A DNA stretch of 64,000 bases. Origin: Dechloromonas hankyongensis (GTDB lineage: Bacteria > Pseudomonadota > Gammaproteobacteria > Burkholderiales > Rhodocyclaceae). The stretch spans positions 372,001 to 436,000 of the forward strand of contig NZ_JAKLTN010000001.1 in assembly GCF_022012295.1 (NCBI RefSeq), in the 5' to 3' direction. The stretch's first letter is position 1. Each line of letters starts with the position of its first letter. Below are positions 28,913 to 38,295 of the stretch, piece by piece. A model generated the notes under the pieces. That model searched no databases, was not told the origin of the DNA, and saw only the letters and a list, made by a program, of their open reading frames with translations. The position numbers were made by a program, and so were the translations under genes.

Positions 28913-30397
28913 ATGCTGATCTGGTTCGTCGTCCTCTACCTGCTCGTTTCCATCGGCATCGGCCTCTATGCGGCGACCCGCGTGCATAGCGCCAAGGACT
29001 TCGCTGTCGCCGGCCGCCATCTGCCGCTGCCGGTGGTCACCGCCACCGTGTTCGCCACCTGGTTCGGCGCCGAGGCCGTGTTCGGGGTTTCCGCCACCTT
29101 CGTCAAGGAGGGCCTGGGCGGCGTCGTCGCCGATCCCTTCGGCTCGTCGATGTGCCTGATCATCGCTGGCTTCTTCTTCGCCAGCAAACTGTACAAGCTG
29201 AACATCCTGACCCTGGGGGACTATTTCCGCCTGCGCTACAGCCGCAGCGTCGAAGTCCTGACCACGCTGTGCATTGTCGCCTCCTACCTGGGCTGGGTAT
29301 CGGCCCAGATCAAGGCGCTCGGCCTGGTTTTCAACGTCGTGACCAACGATTTCGTCAGCCAGACGGCCGGCATGATCCTCGGCGCCGCCATCGTGCTGAC
29401 CTACACCACCTTCGGCGGCATGCTGTCGGTGGCCATCCTCGATTTCGTGCAGATGGGCGTCATCATGGGCGGGATGCTGTACATCGCCAGCGTCGTCGCA
29501 GTACCGGCGGGTGGCGTCGAAACGGTCATCCAGCATGCCTCGGCTGCCGGCAAGCTGGACTTCTTTCCCGAGGCCGATCCGTGGAAATGGCTGACCTTCC
29601 TCGGTGCCTGGGTCACCATGATGCTCGGCTCCATCCCGCAGCAGGACGTCTTCCAACGCATCACCTCGGCCAAGACGCAGAAAATCGCGCTGGGGGGTTC
29701 CATCCTCGGTGCCTCGATCTATTTCTGCTTCACTTTTGTGCCGATGTTCATCGCCTACTCGGCGACCCTGATCGATCCCGAGCTGTTCAAGGGCCTGCTC
29801 GAAACCGACTCGCAACTGGTGCTGCCGACCCTGGTTCTCCAGCACACCCCGGTCTTCGCCCAGGCCATCTTCTTCGGTGCCGTGCTGTCAGCGATCATGA
29901 GTTGCTCGTCGGCGACGCTGCTGGCGCCGTCGGTCGCCTTTTCGGAAAACATCGTGCGTGGCTTCTTCCCGCACATGGGCGACCACCAGTTCCTCAAGGT
30001 CATGCGTGCCTCCATCGTCGGCTTTGCCGTCGTGGTGCTCGGGTTCGCGCTGTATTCCAACGCCAGCATCTTCAAGATGGTGGAAAACGCCTACAAGGTG
30101 ACGCTGGCCGGCGCCTTCGTGCCCCTGTTCTTCGGCGCCTTCTGGAAACGAGCGACGACGCAGGGAGCGCTGGCGGCCATTTTCGGCGGACTGGCTTCGT
30201 GGCTGCTGGTCGAAACGCTGATCGGCGAGGCCAGCCTGGTCCCGCCGCAGCTGATCGGCCTCGCCGTCAGCATGGTCGGCATGGTGGCCGGTTCGCTGCT
30301 GCCGCAATGGGTCGGCCACAAGCTGCCGGCCGAAGACATCCACGAGGCGCTGCACCACCGCGCCGCCGCCGAAACGCACCACGCCAACCAACCGTGA
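28913..30397 (+). CDS. Sodium:solute symporter (SSS) family transporter
   Basis: This 494-residue inner-membrane protein has about 13 hydrophobic helices and the SSS-family blocks TVFATWFGAEAVFGVSATF and SAIMSCSSATLLAPSVAFSEN (sodium-site region), the latter named only in part. SSS members couple sodium entry to uptake of solutes such as proline, pantothenate or acetate. The substrate is not assignable here. A TTATAAT-like hexamer about 40 bases upstream may be its -10. The C-terminus is histidine-rich. Confidence 0.85.
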   Translation: MLIWFVVLYLLVSIGIGLYAATRVHSAKDFAVAGRHLPLPVVTATVFATWFGAEAVFGVSATFVKEGLGGVVADPFGSSMCLIIAGFFFASKLYKLNILTLGDYFRLRYSRSVEVLTTLCIVASYLGWVSAQIKALGLVFNVVTNDFVSQTAGMILGAAIVLTYTTFGGMLSVAILDFVQMGVIMGGMLYIASVVAVPAGGVETVIQHASAAGKLDFFPEADPWKWLTFLGAWVTMMLGSIPQQDVFQRITSAKTQKIALGGSILGASIYFCFTFVPMFIAYSATLIDPELFKGLLETDSQLVLPTLVLQHTPVFAQAIFFGAVLSAIMSCSSATLLAPSVAFSENIVRGFFPHMGDHQFLKVMRASIVGFAVVVLGFALYSNASIFKMVENAYKVTLAGAFVPLFFGAFWKRATTQGALAAIFGGLASWLLVETLIGEASLVPPQLIGLAVSMVGMVAGSLLPQWVGHKLPAEDIHEALHHRAAAETHHANQP

Positions 30398-30412
30398 AGC
30401 CGGGCCGGCCGC

Positions 30413-30967
30413 CTATTTGATCGGCGCCATCAGGTGCTGATAGGGGGTGTCCGGCCACATCACGTAGGGTGCCGAGGTATCCGGGTCAGCCTGCTTCGGG
30501 TACAGCGCATAGAAGGCCGCATCGGCCCCGACGATCATCACGTGCGGGCCGGTCTTGATCCAGTGATTGCCGGAATCGGGCCGTTCGGCGTAGGGGTCGG
30601 TATTGCTGGCGTCGGTGCCGCCGGACAGCATGTACATGAAGCCGACCTGGCCGGTCGGCGGAGGGCGATGCTCCATCCAGGCGCTGGCCCAGGCCAGCGC
30701 ATTGCGGTCCATGCACATCGGATCCTTGCCCGGGGTCGCCGGGTTGTCCGGCATGCAGGTGAAGCCGTTGCTGCCGCTGCGCAGGGTACGCATCTGGCCG
30801 TCCGCGCCGGACACGACGATGGTCGCGCCGCGTGCCACACCGGGCGGCGCCGCCGACAGTGCACTGGCGATCAGCGCCTGGTCGCTCGGCGCTTTGCCCG
30901 GCTCGCCTTGTACTGCCGCCGCGACGAGCAGCAGCGATACGGTGACGGTTATCTTCAGTGCTTCCAT
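30413..30967 (-). CDS. Exported protein of unknown function
   Basis: This 184-residue protein has a signal peptide (residues 1-21, ending AAVQG). The mature part contains GSNGFTCMPDNPATPGKDPMC and GFMYMLSGGTDASNTDP-type segments (described in part) with two nearby cysteines. Relatives of this kind are common in proteobacteria, but I know no function. The ATG at 30967 has a GGAGA ribosome site 7 bases upstream. It converges with the symporter gene, with 15 bases between stops. Confidence 0.7.
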   Translation of the reverse strand: MEALKITVTVSLLLVAAAVQGEPGKAPSDQALIASALSAAPPGVARGATIVVSGADGQMRTLRSGSNGFTCMPDNPATPGKDPMCMDRNALAWASAWMEHRPPPTGQVGFMYMLSGGTDASNTDPYAERPDSGNHWIKTGPHVMIVGADAAFYALYPKQADPDTSAPYVMWPDTPYQHLMAPIK

Positions 30968-31123
30968 GATTGTCTCCTTGCCGGAAATCCCGATACGCAG
31001 TGTCGTCAGGCAGCGTGTTGCGGCATGCCGAATGCCGTTGCGCCGTTCGGCTCAGCCGCGCCGGCTGCGCTCCCCCATGTCACGGCGCGGCCAGCCGGTC
31101 GGCGCAAACGGATAGAATGGGGT

Positions 31124-32182
31124 ATGCCCCAACACGGTCTCGGTCCTCTCCGCTTAGCCAGCTATCTGGCCCTCGCCTGGTGCGGGCTGGTGGTCTATGG
31201 CAGCCTGCATCCGTTCACCGGCTGGCGGGATACCGGCGTCTCGCCGATTGCTTTTCTCGAAGGCGGCTGGCCGCGCTACTGGACCGTTTTCGACCTGGCC
31301 GTCAATATCGCCGTCTATCTGCCGCTCGGCTTCTTTCTGACCTTGGCCCTGAGCCGCCTGCCGGGACGCTATACGGCCATGGTCGTCGCCACGCTGCTCG
31401 CCGGCAGTGTCAGCTTCGGCCTGGAAACCGTGCAGACCTGGCTGCCGTCGCGCGTGCCGTCCAATCTCGATCTCGCCTGCAACAGCCTGGGCGGCCTCAT
31501 CGGAGCGGTGTGGGCCAGGGCAGTCGGGCCGCGCATCTTTGCCCGCATCGTGGCCCTCGAGCATCGGCTGATCGCCCCCATCCCGCATGCCGAACTCGGT
31601 CTGACCCTGCTCGGCCTGTGGCTGCTCGTGCCGCTGTCACCGGAAACCCTGCTGTTCGGCGCCGGCGACCTGCGCCAGATTTTCGGCCTGACCGGCGCCA
31701 TGCCGTTCGCCGCCGAAAGCTTCGTCATGATCGAAGCCAGCATCACCGCCTTCAATGCGGTCGCCGTCGGCCTGATCGTCCGCATGCTGTGCGCCCGGCT
31801 GGTCGTCGCCTACGCCATCGTGCCACTTTTCCTGCTCCTCAGCCTGACCGTGGCGACGCTGGCCGCCGCCATCCTGATCAGCCCCGCCGATGCCCTGGCC
31901 TGGCTGACGCCGGGTTCCCGCCTCGGCCTGGTGGTCGGCATGACCATCCTTGCCCTGGCCATCGCGCTGCCGCCGACGCCGCGGCTGATGATCGCCGCCC
32001 TGTCGCTGATGGCCGGCGCGGTGCTGGTCAATCTGGCCCCACCCAACCCCTATTCGGCCGCCGCGCTGGCGACCTGGCGGCAGGGACACTTCCTCAATTT
32101 CAACGGCCTGACCCGCCTGGTCGCCACGGCATGGCCCTTCCTGACCTTGCCCTTCCTGCTGCTGACCGCCCGAAGGACTTAA
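31124..32182 (+). CDS. VanZ family membrane protein
   Basis: This 352-residue protein has about nine hydrophobic helices. The N-terminal third carries the VanZ pattern: an early Y/S-rich YGSLHPFTGW, DLAVNIAVYLPLGF and the LETVQTWLPSRVPSNLDLACNSLGG block (key residues NLDL and N-LGG). VanZ-like proteins are membrane proteins of uncertain role, one linked to teicoplanin resistance. The ATG at 31124 follows a TAGAAT hexamer at 31113-31118, suggesting a very short leader. Confidence 0.8.
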   Translation: MPQHGLGPLRLASYLALAWCGLVVYGSLHPFTGWRDTGVSPIAFLEGGWPRYWTVFDLAVNIAVYLPLGFFLTLALSRLPGRYTAMVVATLLAGSVSFGLETVQTWLPSRVPSNLDLACNSLGGLIGAVWARAVGPRIFARIVALEHRLIAPIPHAELGLTLLGLWLLVPLSPETLLFGAGDLRQIFGLTGAMPFAAESFVMIEASITAFNAVAVGLIVRMLCARLVVAYAIVPLFLLLSLTVATLAAAILISPADALAWLTPGSRLGLVVGMTILALAIALPPTPRLMIAALSLMAGAVLVNLAPPNPYSAAALATWRQGHFLNFNGLTRLVATAWPFLTLPFLLLTARRT

Positions 32183-32209
32183 GCCGCGACTAGCGCAAGC
32201 GAGACCTTC

Positions 32210-34906
32210 GTGGACAAGACATCGATGCAAGATCCCGCAGCGCCTGCCTCACGTCAAACTGCCTGGCATGCCCATAGCGTGGAGTCGGCCAGCCGGCATC
32301 TGGACGTCGACAGCAGTGATGGCCTGTCCGATGCGGAAGCCGCTCGTCGGCTGGACAGCCACGGCCCCAATCGGTTGACCGAGCGCCCGGGCAAGCCGGC
32401 CTGGCGCCGCTTCGCCGCGCAACTCGCCCAGCCGCTGGTCATCGTGCTGATCGCCGCCGGTGCGGTCACCGCCATGCTCGGCGAGATGGTGGAGGCCGGC
32501 GTCATCCTCGGCGTAGTCCTCGTCAATGCCCTTATCGGCTACTGGCAGGAGGCCAAGGCCGAGGGGGCGCTCGCAGCCCTGGCGCGCAGCGTGGCAACAC
32601 CGGTCACCGTGCGTCGCGGCAGCCATCGTCGGCAAATCGACGCTTCCCGGCTGGTCCCCGGCGACATCGTCATGCTCGCCGCCGGCGACCGCATTCCGGC
32701 CGACCTGCGCCTGCTGCACCAGCGCGAACTGCATACCGATGACTCGCTGCTCACCGGCGAGTCGCAGGCGGTCGGCAAGCACACCGATCCCTTGCCCGCC
32801 GATACCGCCCCGGCCGACCGCGCCAACATGGCCTGGGCGGGCAGCAAAGTGGTCATGGGGCAGGGCTGCGGGCTGGTCGTCGCCACCGGCGATGCAACGG
32901 AAACCGGGCGCATCGCCGGCCTGATTGCCGCCGCGCCCGAACTGATCACGCCGCTGACGCGCAAGATGGCGCGCTTCTCCAACTGGCTGCTGTGGGCCAT
33001 TGGCGGGCTGGCCGGACTGACCTTCGCCGTCGGTCTGGCGCGCGGCGAAACGGCATTCGACATGTTCATGGCGGCCGTCGCCCTCGCCGTCGGCGCCATC
33101 CCGGAGGGCCTGCCTGCCGCCGTCACGGTCACCCTGGCCATCGGCGTCGCCCGCATGGCGAAGCGCAAGGCCATCATCCGCCACCTGCCGGCGGTCGAGA
33201 CCCTGGGCAGCACGACGGTGATCTGTTCCGACAAGACCGGCACGCTGACCGAAAACGCCATGACCGTACGCGTCCTGTGGTGCGCCGGCGAGGGCTACGC
33301 CGTGAGCGGCCAGGGTTATGCCCCGGAAGGCGACATCCGCCACGACGAAATGCCGGCCGCCGTCGCCGGAGCCCTGCGCGAGTGCCTGCTCGCCGGCGCG
33401 CTGTGCAACGATGCCTCGCTGTGTCAGGAACATGACTGCTGGCTGATCACCGGCGACCCGACCGAGGCGGCGCTGCTCGTCGCCGCCCGCAAAGCCGGGC
33501 TGGACGAGCACACGCTGCGTGCCCTCTATCCGCGCCGCGACGAACTGCCTTTCGACGCCGGCCGGCAATACATGGCCACCAGCCATGCTGCCGACGGGGG
33601 CCATATTCTGTACGTCAAAGGCGCTCTGGAAAAACTGCTGCCGCGCTGCATCGACCAGACAGCCGATGATGGCGGTAGCTGGCCCCTTGATCCCGTTGCG
33701 GTAGAGCTAGCGGCGCGGGCTTACGCCGAGCAGGGCATGCGCGTCCTCATCGTCGCCCGGCGCGACCTGGCTGGCGATGCCGGCTTGGATGACGCGGCCG
33801 TCGACCGGCTGACGCTGATTGGCCTGGTCGGCATGATCGACCCGCCGCGCAAGGCGGTGATCGGCGCCATCCACAACTGTCATGCGGCTGGCGTCCGGGT
33901 CAAGATGATCACCGGCGACCACGCCGTCACCGCCCTCGCCATCGCCCACCAGATCGGCATCGATGCCAGTCGGGCAGTGACCGGCCGCGAGCTGGCCGCG
34001 CTCGACGACGCTGCCCTGGCCGACATCGCCCACACAACCGACGTCTTCGCCCGCGTCGAACCCGAACAGAAGCTGCGCCTGGTCCGTGCCCTGCAAACCC
34101 GTGGCGAAGTGGTGGCCATGACCGGCGACGGGGTGAACGACGCGCCTGCCCTCAAGCAGGCCGACATCGGCGTCGCCATGGGACTGGCGGGAACGGAAGT
34201 AGCCAAGGAAGCGGCGGCCATGGTGCTCACCGATGACAATTTCGCCAGTATCGAGGCGGCGGTCGAGGAGGGCAGGGGGGTGTGGGACAACCTGGTCAAG
34301 TTCATCACCTGGACGCTGCCAACCAATTTCGGCGAAGGGCTGGTCATCGTCGCCGCCATCCTGGCCGGCACCACGCTACCGATCACGCCGCTGCAGATAC
34401 TGTGGATCAACATGACCACGGCCGTGCTGCTTGGCCTGCCGCTCGCCTTCGAACCCATCGAGCGCGGCATCATGCGCCGTCCACCCCGCCGGCTCGATCA
34501 GCCGGTACTCGACGCGGCCCTGGTCCGCCGCATCGTGCTCGTCTCCATCCTGCTGCTTGCCGGCTCATTCGGCCTCTTCCTGCGTGAACTGGCACAGGGC
34601 CATACCCTGGCAGAAGCCCGCACCGTCGCCGTCAATGTGTTCGTGATGGTGGAGGCCGCCTACCTCTTCAACTGCCGCTCGCTGCGCCAGGGGTTCTGGA
34701 AGCAGGGACTGTTCTCCAATCCGTGGCTATGGGCTGGCACCGGCTTCATGCTCGGCCTGCAGATGGCCATGACCTACCTGCCGGTGATGAACCGGCTGTT
34801 CCAGACGGCACCGATTGGGGTGGAGGAGTGGGAAGAAATCGTCGCTGTGGCGCTGCTCTGTTCGCTGATTGTCGGCGTGGAGAAGCGGCTTAGCCGAACC
34901 GGGTAA
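32210..34906 (+). CDS. P-type cation-transporting ATPase (P2 type)
   Basis: This 898-residue pump has the N-terminal cation-ATPase domain (GPNRLTERPG), actuator loop TGES and the transport helix motif GAIPEGLPAAVTVTLAIG. The phosphorylated aspartate is D341 in SDKTGT, and the hinge MTGDGVNDAPAL and C-terminal helices follow. The PEGLP motif points to calcium or other P2-type cations, not heavy metals (CPx absent). The GTG at 32210 or the ATG at 32225 could be the start; neither has a clear ribosome site. It follows the VanZ gene by 27 bases. Confidence 0.88.
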   Translation: MDKTSMQDPAAPASRQTAWHAHSVESASRHLDVDSSDGLSDAEAARRLDSHGPNRLTERPGKPAWRRFAAQLAQPLVIVLIAAGAVTAMLGEMVEAGVILGVVLVNALIGYWQEAKAEGALAALARSVATPVTVRRGSHRRQIDASRLVPGDIVMLAAGDRIPADLRLLHQRELHTDDSLLTGESQAVGKHTDPLPADTAPADRANMAWAGSKVVMGQGCGLVVATGDATETGRIAGLIAAAPELITPLTRKMARFSNWLLWAIGGLAGLTFAVGLARGETAFDMFMAAVALAVGAIPEGLPAAVTVTLAIGVARMAKRKAIIRHLPAVETLGSTTVICSDKTGTLTENAMTVRVLWCAGEGYAVSGQGYAPEGDIRHDEMPAAVAGALRECLLAGALCNDASLCQEHDCWLITGDPTEAALLVAARKAGLDEHTLRALYPRRDELPFDAGRQYMATSHAADGGHILYVKGALEKLLPRCIDQTADDGGSWPLDPVAVELAARAYAEQGMRVLIVARRDLAGDAGLDDAAVDRLTLIGLVGMIDPPRKAVIGAIHNCHAAGVRVKMITGDHAVTALAIAHQIGIDASRAVTGRELAALDDAALADIAHTTDVFARVEPEQKLRLVRALQTRGEVVAMTGDGVNDAPALKQADIGVAMGLAGTEVAKEAAAMVLTDDNFASIEAAVEEGRGVWDNLVKFITWTLPTNFGEGLVIVAAILAGTTLPITPLQILWINMTTAVLLGLPLAFEPIERGIMRRPPRRLDQPVLDAALVRRIVLVSILLLAGSFGLFLRELAQGHTLAEARTVAVNVFVMVEAAYLFNCRSLRQGFWKQGLFSNPWLWAGTGFMLGLQMAMTYLPVMNRLFQTAPIGVEEWEEIVAVALLCSLIVGVEKRLSRTG

Positions 34907-34939
34907 TAGCCGCCCGGAACCGCTCCCTGACGTCAGGCG

Positions 34940-34967
34940 TTCCACGCGAAACGCCACCCTCTATAAT
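34940..34967 (+). promoter_or_regulatory. Probable promoter of the ferredoxin-hydrolase-ABC operon
   Basis: A perfect TATAAT is at 34962-34967, with a weak -35 (TTCCAC, 34940-34945) 16 bases upstream. It is followed by AGGAGA and the ATG at 34991. A 10-base palindrome CTGACGTCAG at 34927-34936 lies just upstream of the -35. Confidence 0.55.
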
Positions 34968-34990
34968 GCGCTTCTGTACAGGAGAACCGC

Positions 34991-35299
34991 ATGAGCTATT
35001 TCAAACACCACGTCTTTTTTTGCTGCAATCAGCGCGAACCCGGTGAAACTTGCTGCAACGCCCTGGGCGCCAGCGAAATGCAGGCTTACGCCAAGGACCG
35101 CATCGGCCAGCTCAAGATGAAGGGACAGGGCAAGGTGCGGATCAACAAGGCCGGCTGCCTGGACCGCTGCGATGAGGGCCCGGTGATGGTCGTCTATCCG
35201 GAAGCCGTCTGGTACACCTATGTCGACAAGGAAGACGTCGAGGAAATCATTCAGGAACACCTGATCGGCGGCAAGATCGTCGAACGCTTGAAGATCTGA
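34991..35299 (+). CDS. Thioredoxin-like (2Fe-2S) ferredoxin
   Basis: This 102-residue protein has the thioredoxin-like 2Fe-2S ferredoxin fold. Cysteines at FFCCNQREPGETCCN and GCLDRCDEGP provide the cluster ligands, and the C-terminal VVYPEAVWYTYV matches the family. It is a likely electron carrier of unknown partner. A clear AGGAGA ribosome site precedes the ATG. It is followed after 4 bases by an alpha/beta hydrolase gene, a pairing I have seen in other betaproteobacteria. Confidence 0.87.
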   Translation: MSYFKHHVFFCCNQREPGETCCNALGASEMQAYAKDRIGQLKMKGQGKVRINKAGCLDRCDEGPVMVVYPEAVWYTYVDKEDVEEIIQEHLIGGKIVERLKI

Positions 35300-35303
35300 G
35301 GCC

Positions 35304-35942
35304 ATGAAAGCACCCGAAGAAAAAATTCTGATCGACGGCCCGGTTGGCAAGATCGAGGTCATCATGGAGCGCCCGGATGCCCCGAAAGGCATCGCGCTGA
35401 TCGCTCACCCGCATCCGCTCGGCGGCGGCGCCAATACCAACAAGGTCGCCTACACGCTGGCCCGCTGCTTCGTCGGTCTCGGCTACGCGGCCTTCCGCCC
35501 GAATTTCCGTGGTGTCGGCGAAACCGAGGGCGTGCATGACGAGGGCGTCGGCGAAACCGAAGACCTGCTCGCCGTGCTGGCCGATGCCAAGTGCCGCTGC
35601 GGCGACATCCCGGTCGTGCTCGCCGGCTTCTCCTTCGGCGCCTATTGCCAGACCCGCGTTGCCAAGCGCCTGCAGGAAGCCGGCCATCCGGCGCAGCGCC
35701 TGGTCCTGGTCGGCACTGCCGCCGGCTATGTCGAAAGCACCCGTCACTACGACACCGAGGCCGTGCCGCACGACACCATCGTCATCCATGGCTCGGACGA
35801 CACGCTGGTACCGATGAGCAATGTCTTTGCCTGGGCGCTGCCGCTCGACCTGCCGGTCGTCGTCGTGCCCGGCGCGGACCATTTCTTCCATCGCCGGCTG
35901 CACGTCATCCGCGACATCATCACCCGAGCGTGGCGACACTAA
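35304..35942 (+). CDS. COG2945-type alpha/beta hydrolase
   Basis: This 212-residue hydrolase has the start [18 protein letters not shown], the block [21 protein letters not shown], nucleophile elbow GFSFGA, the acidic residue in HGSDDTLVP and the histidine in GADHFF. This is the CocE/dienelactone-like COG2945 group; the substrate is unknown. Its last codons overlap the start of the next ABC-ATPase gene by 13 bases in another frame. Confidence 0.85.
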   Translation: MKAPEEKILIDGPVGKIEVIMERPDAPKGIALIAHPHPLGGGANTNKVAYTLARCFVGLGYAAFRPNFRGVGETEGVHDEGVGETEDLLAVLADAKCRCGDIPVVLAGFSFGAYCQTRVAKRLQEAGHPAQRLVLVGTAAGYVESTRHYDTEAVPHDTIVIHGSDDTLVPMSNVFAWALPLDLPVVVVPGADHFFHRRLHVIRDIITRAWRH

Positions 35943-36847
35943 GCGCCAGCGCGCTGCGCAAGACTTACGGCGACCAGGAGGTGGTCGCCGGCCTGTCTTT
36001 TGCCGTCGAACCGGGCACCTGCTTCGGCCTGCTCGGCCCGAACGGCGCCGGCAAGACGACCACGCTGCGCCTCTGCCTCGGCCTGACCGCCCCGAACAGC
36101 GGCGCGATCGTGCTCAACGGCTGCGCCATTCCGGCCGCCGCCCAGCAGGCGAGGGCACGGGTCGGCGTCGTGCCGCAGTTCGACAATCTCGACCCGGATT
36201 TCACCTGCGCCGAGAACCTGCTGGTCTTCGGCCGCTATTTCGGCATCGCGGATGCCGACATCCGCAGCCGTATCCCGCAGCTGCTCGACTTTGCCGGTCT
36301 GGCCAGCAAGGCCGATGCCCGCATCGCGACGCTGTCCGGCGGCATGAAGCGCCGCCTGACGCTGGCCCGGGCACTGGTCAACGACCCGGATATCGTCTTT
36401 CTCGACGAGCCGACCACCGGCCTCGACCCGCAGGCCCGGCACCTGATCTGGGACCGGCTGAAGCAGCTGAAATCAGCCGGCAAGACGCTGATCCTGACCA
36501 CCCACTTCATGGACGAGGCGGAACGCCTGTGCGACGCGCTGATCGTCATCGACCATGGGCGCAAGATCGCCGAGGGCAGCCCGCGTGCCCTGATCGCCGA
36601 GCAGATCGAACCGCAGGTGATCGAAGTCTTCGACGAAACACGGGGCCAACTGGCACCCTTCGTCGAGGCACACCGCGCTCTGGCCGAACGCGTCGAAACC
36701 AGCGGCGAAACTGCCTTCTTCTACTGCCGCGATCCGCGGCCGCTACTGGCCCGGCTGGCCGAGGCCGACGGCCTGCGCTACGTGCACCGCGCCTCCAACC
36801 TGGAAGACGTGTTCATCAAGCTGACTGGTCGCGAACTGCGCGACTAA
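35930..36847 (+). CDS. NodI-type ABC transporter ATP-binding protein
   Basis: This 305-residue ATPase has Walker A GPNGAGKT at residues 36-43, signature LSGGMKRR, Walker [18 protein letters not shown] and the H-loop [12 protein letters not shown]-terminal regulatory extension ends [15 protein letters not shown]. This pattern fits the NodI/DrrA group, which works with a NodJ-type permease. The GTG at 35930 overlaps the hydrolase gene; no ATG gives the full fold. The exported substrate is not known outside nodulating bacteria, and no nod genes are present. Confidence 0.88.
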   Translation: MATLSASALRKTYGDQEVVAGLSFAVEPGTCFGLLGPNGAGKTTTLRLCLGLTAPNSGAIVLNGCAIPAAAQQARARVGVVPQFDNLDPDFTCAENLLVFGRYFGIADADIRSRIPQLLDFAGLASKADARIATLSGGMKRRLTLARALVNDPDIVFLDEPTTGLDPQARHLIWDRLKQLKSAGKTLILTTHFMDEAERLCDALIVIDHGRKIAEGSPRALIAEQIEPQVIEVFDETRGQLAPFVEAHRALAERVETSGETAFFYCRDPRPLLARLAEADGLRYVHRASNLEDVFIKLTGRELRD

Positions 36848-36983
36848 GCCACGATTTTCCCATCGCCCACGGCGAACCGTCTGCCGGCCACAAATTTGAT
36901 CATCCCGATCTCCCCAAGCTGATCCGTTTGGTAGCAGCCGCAGCGCACACGCCAGGAACAGTCGGCGCCAAAGAGGCTCTAAA

Positions 36984-37808
36984 ATGGCTGTTCAATCCCG
37001 ATCCGCCAAATTTCCTGCCGCCATGAGCGCCACGCTTTCCCTCTCCCGTTTTAACCGGCCCGGCTTCCTGCCGGTGTGGCGGCGCAATTTCCTCGTCTGG
37101 CGCAAGTTGGCCTTGCCGTCCATCCTCGGCAACCTGGCCGATCCGCTGATCTACATGCTCGGCCTCGGCTATGGCTTGGGCGCCATGCTGCCCAGCGTCG
37201 GCGGCCAGCCCTATGTCGCCTTCCTGGCCGCCGGCACGGTGTGCGCCTCGACCATGAACGCCGCTACGTTCGAGGCGCTGTACTCGGCCTTTTCCCGCAT
37301 GCACGTGCAGAAGACTTGGGACGCCATCCTCAACACCCCGCTCGGCCTGACCGACGTGGTCGCCGGCGAACTGTTCTGGGCAGCCACCAAGTCGCTGTTT
37401 TCCGGTGCCGCCATCCTCGTCGTCATCACCGGCATGGGCCTGACGCACGGGCCGCTGATGCTGTGGGCGCTGCCGGCCGTCGTGCTGACCGGGCTGGCCT
37501 TTGCCGCGCTGGGCCTGATCTGGAATGCGCTGGCGCCCAGCTACGATTTCTTCATGTACTACTTCACGCTGTTCATCACGCCGATGACGCTGATTTCCGG
37601 CGTCTTCTTCCCGACTGAGCAGTTGCCCGGCTGGCTGGCGGCGATCGGCGGCTGGCTGCCGCTGGCGCAGGGCGTGGCACTGGTCCGTCCCTTGCTGGCC
37701 GGCGAGGTACCGGCCGATGCCCTGATCCACATCATGGCGCTGCTCGCGACCGCCGGCGTAGCCTTCGCCATCGCCCTGCACCTGACCCGCCGCCGCCTGC
37801 TCAAGTAG
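36984..37808 (+). CDS. NodJ-type ABC-2 permease
   Basis: This 274-residue permease has six hydrophobic helices and the ABC-2 signature region TLFITPMTLISGVFFPTEQLP. Other family motifs are FLVWRKLALPSILGNLADPLIYMLGLGYG (named in part) and AATFEALYSAFSRM. It is the partner of the NodI-type ATPase 136 bases upstream. The ATG at 36984 has AGAGG about 7 bases upstream; a later ATG at 37023 lacks a ribosome site. Confidence 0.85.
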   Translation: MAVQSRSAKFPAAMSATLSLSRFNRPGFLPVWRRNFLVWRKLALPSILGNLADPLIYMLGLGYGLGAMLPSVGGQPYVAFLAAGTVCASTMNAATFEALYSAFSRMHVQKTWDAILNTPLGLTDVVAGELFWAATKSLFSGAAILVVITGMGLTHGPLMLWALPAVVLTGLAFAALGLIWNALAPSYDFFMYYFTLFITPMTLISGVFFPTEQLPGWLAAIGGWLPLAQGVALVRPLLAGEVPADALIHIMALLATAGVAFAIALHLTRRRLLK

Positions 37809-37814
37809 AATCAG

Positions 37815-37975
37815 GTGGTCTGCTTCGCAATTAACCGAACATGAAAACTTGTCTTTGCGCCCCTGGCGTTGTTGCTCATCCTCGCGATAGCGTCAGCTAT
37901 CGCTCCGGTTCGCGCCTAGCCAGAGACAAAAATCCGGCGCTTTCATCCTGTCCGGCCAATTACGAAGCAGATCAC
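37815..37975. repeat. MITE-like imperfect inverted-repeat element
   Basis: A 161-base non-coding element has imperfect 27-base terminal inverted repeats (37815-37841 and 37949-37975; 22 of 27 positions match, all differences being transitions). A perfect central hairpin, GCGATAGC-GTCA-GCTATCGC, lies at 37884-37903. The whole region is near-symmetric around base 37,894 and can fold into one long stem. It ends two bases before the cutA start. I see only one copy in this window. Structure is direct; mobility is inferred. Confidence 0.7.
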
Positions 37976-37977
37976 TG

Positions 37978-38295
37978 ATGGAAACCCTGCTCGTCCTTAC
38001 CAACTGCCCCGACGAGGAAACCGCCAACGCCATCGCGCTGGCCGTCGTCGAGGAAAAGCTCGCCGCCTGCGTCAATATCCTGCCCCGCGTGCAGTCCGTC
38101 TACCGCTGGCAGGGCAGCGTCGAATCGGCGGCCGAAATCCCGCTGCTGATCAAGACGACCGGCCGCAATTACGCTGCCCTCGAGGCCCGGATCGCAGCCC
38201 TGCATCCCTACGACGTGCCCGAAATCATCGCCCTCCCCATCGCCCGCGGCTTGCCGGCCTACCTGAACTGGGTGGCGGCTGAAACTCTCCAATGA
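37978..38295 (+). CDS. cutA: Divalent-cation tolerance protein CutA
   Basis: This 105-residue trimeric PII-like protein carries the family features VLTNCPDEETANAIA, KLAACVNILP and the YRWQGSVESAAEIPLLIKT block (named in part). It has been linked to copper tolerance and to DsbD-region gene clusters. The ATG directly follows the inverted-repeat element, so its ribosome site (GAAGCAGATC) lies within the element's end. Its stop overlaps the dsbD start by 4 bases. Confidence 0.93.
   Translation: METLLVLTNCPDEETANAIALAVVEEKLAACVNILPRVQSVYRWQGSVESAAEIPLLIKTTGRNYAALEARIAALHPYDVPEIIALPIARGLPAYLNWVAAETLQ

Noticed and set aside
30434..32182. Long plus-strand reading frame running from 30434 into the VanZ gene
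   Set aside because: The first 690 bases are antisense to the exported-protein gene and have no conserved features; the VanZ protein begins at 31124.
34927..34936. CTGACGTCAG palindrome as an operator
   Set aside because: A single 10-base palindrome is expected by chance at this scale; no second copy or known regulator supports it.
35930..37808. True nodulation nodIJ genes
   Set aside because: No other nod gene is present; NodI/J-type exporters are widespread in betaproteobacteria without nodulation.
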